Below, in pieces: positions 56,820 through 58,223 of a stretch of DNA of 58,223 nucleotides. The first letter of the stretch is position 1, and the number at the start of each line of letters is the position of its first letter. Location: contig QZLH01000154.1 in the NCBI GenBank assembly GCA_003833135.1, positions 27,826 through 86,048 on the forward strand, written 5' to 3'. Both the position numbers and the translations under genes were made by a program. The notes under the pieces are model-generated. The model did no database searches, was not told the DNA's origin, and was given only the letters and a program-made list of their open reading frames with translations. Source of the DNA: Oehlia diaphana. Its lineage: Eukaryota > Glomeromycota > Glomeromycetes > Glomerales > Glomeraceae.

Positions 56820-57376
56820 TTAATTTAATAAAAAACGATTTAAATATTGTGTTAAATAAAATTTGAGATTTTCCTTTTGATCAAATTTGAAGGTCAATTC
56901 TTCCCCAATATTTTGTTCAATTTCAATTCCATAGATAGTTTTATTTAAAAGATTAACAATAAAAATGGAGAAATTATTTCGCAGACCACTTGATAAATTC
57001 TATTATCGCTTTATTGTTGATAATAAAAGATATATTCATTTTGATTGAAATTAATGTTAGATACGTTACTACTAAAATCATTTAATAATTGAATAGAGAT
57101 TTCTCTACATTTGATGTGATAAATATAAAAGTCATTGGATGGCCGATAAATAAATTTAATAGGATGAACGAGTTGAGTAATGACAGAATTGTCTTGTATG
57201 ATAGAAGAATTTACCGAGACTCCTGGATTGGCGTAATATTGGTTTGGTAAATGGATGTTAGCATTCTGCACATCCACATGAGAAATATTCATACGTGAAC
57301 CAATTGTAGGATTCATTTGTGATGAGAGGTTATTATCAGAACAAAAAAATTGATCATTTGAATAATTTGAGTTCAT
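56820..57376 (-). pseudogene. Hypothetical protein gene with one stop and one frameshift
   Basis: The minus-strand ATG at 57376 opens MNSNYSNDQFFCSDNNLSSQ, a polar N-terminus, then KFIYRPSNDFYIYHIKCREI, ISIQLLNDFSS and NEYIFYYQQ. An in-frame TAA follows (57011-57013). The same frame continues SDNRIYQVVCEIISP and, after a one-base shift at a T-run near 56960, NLLNKTIYGIEIEQNIGEEL and FKFDQKENLKFYLTQYLN before TAA at 56820. The two halves have a parallel layout (DFYIYHIKC.EIS..LLN / NRIYQVVCEIIS..LLN), suggesting two repeats of one domain. Family unknown. Confidence 0.55.
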
Positions 57377-58026
57377 ATTTAAACTTAAAAAAAAATTGTA
57401 TTACGAAATCGTATATATAAAAATTTATATGATATATTTAACGAGTAAGTTTCTCGAAAGAAACGATAATATTTTGAAAATGTAAAGTTTGTATAGATAT
57501 AACTACAGCGTACTTATTTTTCGAGAAAATTTAATAATTTGAAATTTCTATTAAATTGTTTATTTAGAAAATAAAAAGTTTGAAAATATGGATTGAGGAT
57601 TCGTTATTTATATAAATAATGCACTAATAAAATATTCGTAAAACAAATAAACATGGGCGTAAATTTTTGCCCCAATTAATTTTATGTAAAAAAGAGTGCG
57701 ATTGTTGATTTATGAATTACTTGAAATGTATTTCGTAAATATTTTTTTATGCCATGTGATGCCATAGCGGCTTACGATCGCATGATAATTAAACAATAAA
57801 ATAGCTCAATTGCGATTATGATGGGGAAAAAAGGGTTATCTGCGGTTTTGTCTTTTCTTATTCAATGATGCTGATGAATCTAATCTATAATGAGTAGTGA
57901 TCTATTCACGAAAAGCATTTTAAAGTTTTTTTAAAAAAAACATTAGTTAATTTTTTCGTTTTATGGTGGATATAAGTATAAGGTACATGTATGTATGAAG
58001 CGCCACGGATTTATCTGTGGTGAAAA
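57377..58026. other. Intergenic, no gene
   Basis: AT-rich, presumably with the promoter of the minus-strand gene. No other feature. Confidence 0.5.
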
Positions 58027-58223
58027 TGGATTAATCCACATTTCATCCCGGATTTTCCTATATTTCATCCTGGATTTGATCCATATTAATCCCGGATCTG
58101 ATCCATATTTTATCCCGGATCTGATCCATATTTTATCCCAGATTAATTCCTTAAATTTCACCAAAATTACATCACACCCAATTATCAAACCCTGGATTAA
58201 TCCATATTTTATCCCGGATTTAA
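58027..58223. repeat. 22-bp minisatellite, running to the window end
   Basis: Four to five tandem units of ATTTTATCCCGGATCTGATCCAT (variants ATTTCATCC(C/T)GGATTT...), about 58040-58150, then further GGATTAATCCATATTTTATC at 58194-58223. Units contain ATCCCGGAT and GGATNNGATCC near-palindromes. The minus-strand frame at 57961-58188 is a by-product. Confidence 0.7.

Noticed and set aside
1..58223. CRISPR arrays, operons, Shine-Dalgarno sites
   Set aside because: Spliced genes and TATA boxes indicate a eukaryotic nuclear sequence; no regularly spaced identical repeats with unique spacers were seen.
1..58223. tRNA or rRNA genes
   Set aside because: I scanned by eye for a GGTTCGA-type B box with a matching A box and found no convincing cloverleaf. 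A covariance-model scan was not possible, so absence is not proven.
58027..58223. Telomeric or subtelomeric repeat at the window end
   Set aside because: The unit is a 22-bp GGATTNATCC-type minisatellite, not TTAGGG-like.

Overview
The window looks like a nuclear segment of an arbuscular mycorrhizal fungus close to Rhizophagus irregularis. This is inferred from very high AT content, genes split by short GT-AG introns of about 55-135 bp, expanded tyrosine-kinase-like (TKL) protein kinases with a characteristic C-terminal tail, a BTB-BACK-TLDc protein, and many decayed repeats. It is a gene-poor, duplication-rich accessory region. All gene models below are hand-spliced from the sequence; the spliced phases were checked where stated.

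Layout. 0.6-5.6 kb: a tandem duplication carrying two TKL-like kinase genes; a third, broken copy lies at 12.0-12.5 kb on the minus strand. 6-12 kb: fragments (an RTC4-like piece, an orphan proline-rich exon, a Crinkler N-terminus followed by an NYN-nuclease relic), one small 160-aa gene, and three short inverted-repeat elements. 13.2-20.4 kb: two NmrA-like oxidoreductase paralogues (289 and 288 aa). They flank a 1.8-kb element with an 11-bp target-site duplication and a coiled-coil gene, plus a diverged tandem duplication. 22.6-24.4 kb: kinase K1. 25.7-26.6 kb (minus): dienelactone hydrolase, 247 aa. 27-34 kb: relics, including a retropepsin fragment, an undetected LINE-like frame, a coiled-coil pseudogene and a 0.7-kb degenerate A-rich array. 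35.1-37.9 kb: a 769-aa secreted/membrane protein. 39.0-40.4 kb: a BTB-TLDc pseudogene and a copia-type LTR (both minus). 42.1 kb: an orphan cysteine-rich exon. 44.5-54.7 kb: a segmental duplication carrying kinases K2 and K3, enclosing an intact 485-aa BTB-BACK-TLDc gene. The K3 copy also has a 723-bp terminal-inverted-repeat element that encodes a 29-residue leucine-zipper-like peptide. 56-58 kb: an isolated VPS33/Sec1-like exon, a broken hypothetical gene and a 22-bp minisatellite.

The genes do not form a pathway. The theme is birth and decay of signalling families (kinases, BTB proteins) among small transposons. The most testable points are: (i) K2 and K3 share the same frame break in the kinase N-lobe, and at that point both carry the heptamer A AAA AAC followed directly by a stop, so a -1 shift there would restore the kinase frame; (ii) the two small elements with coiled-coil ORFs at 15.1-16.9 and 51.9-52.6 kb; (iii) an apparent intron in the membrane-protein gene that still looks like former coding sequence.
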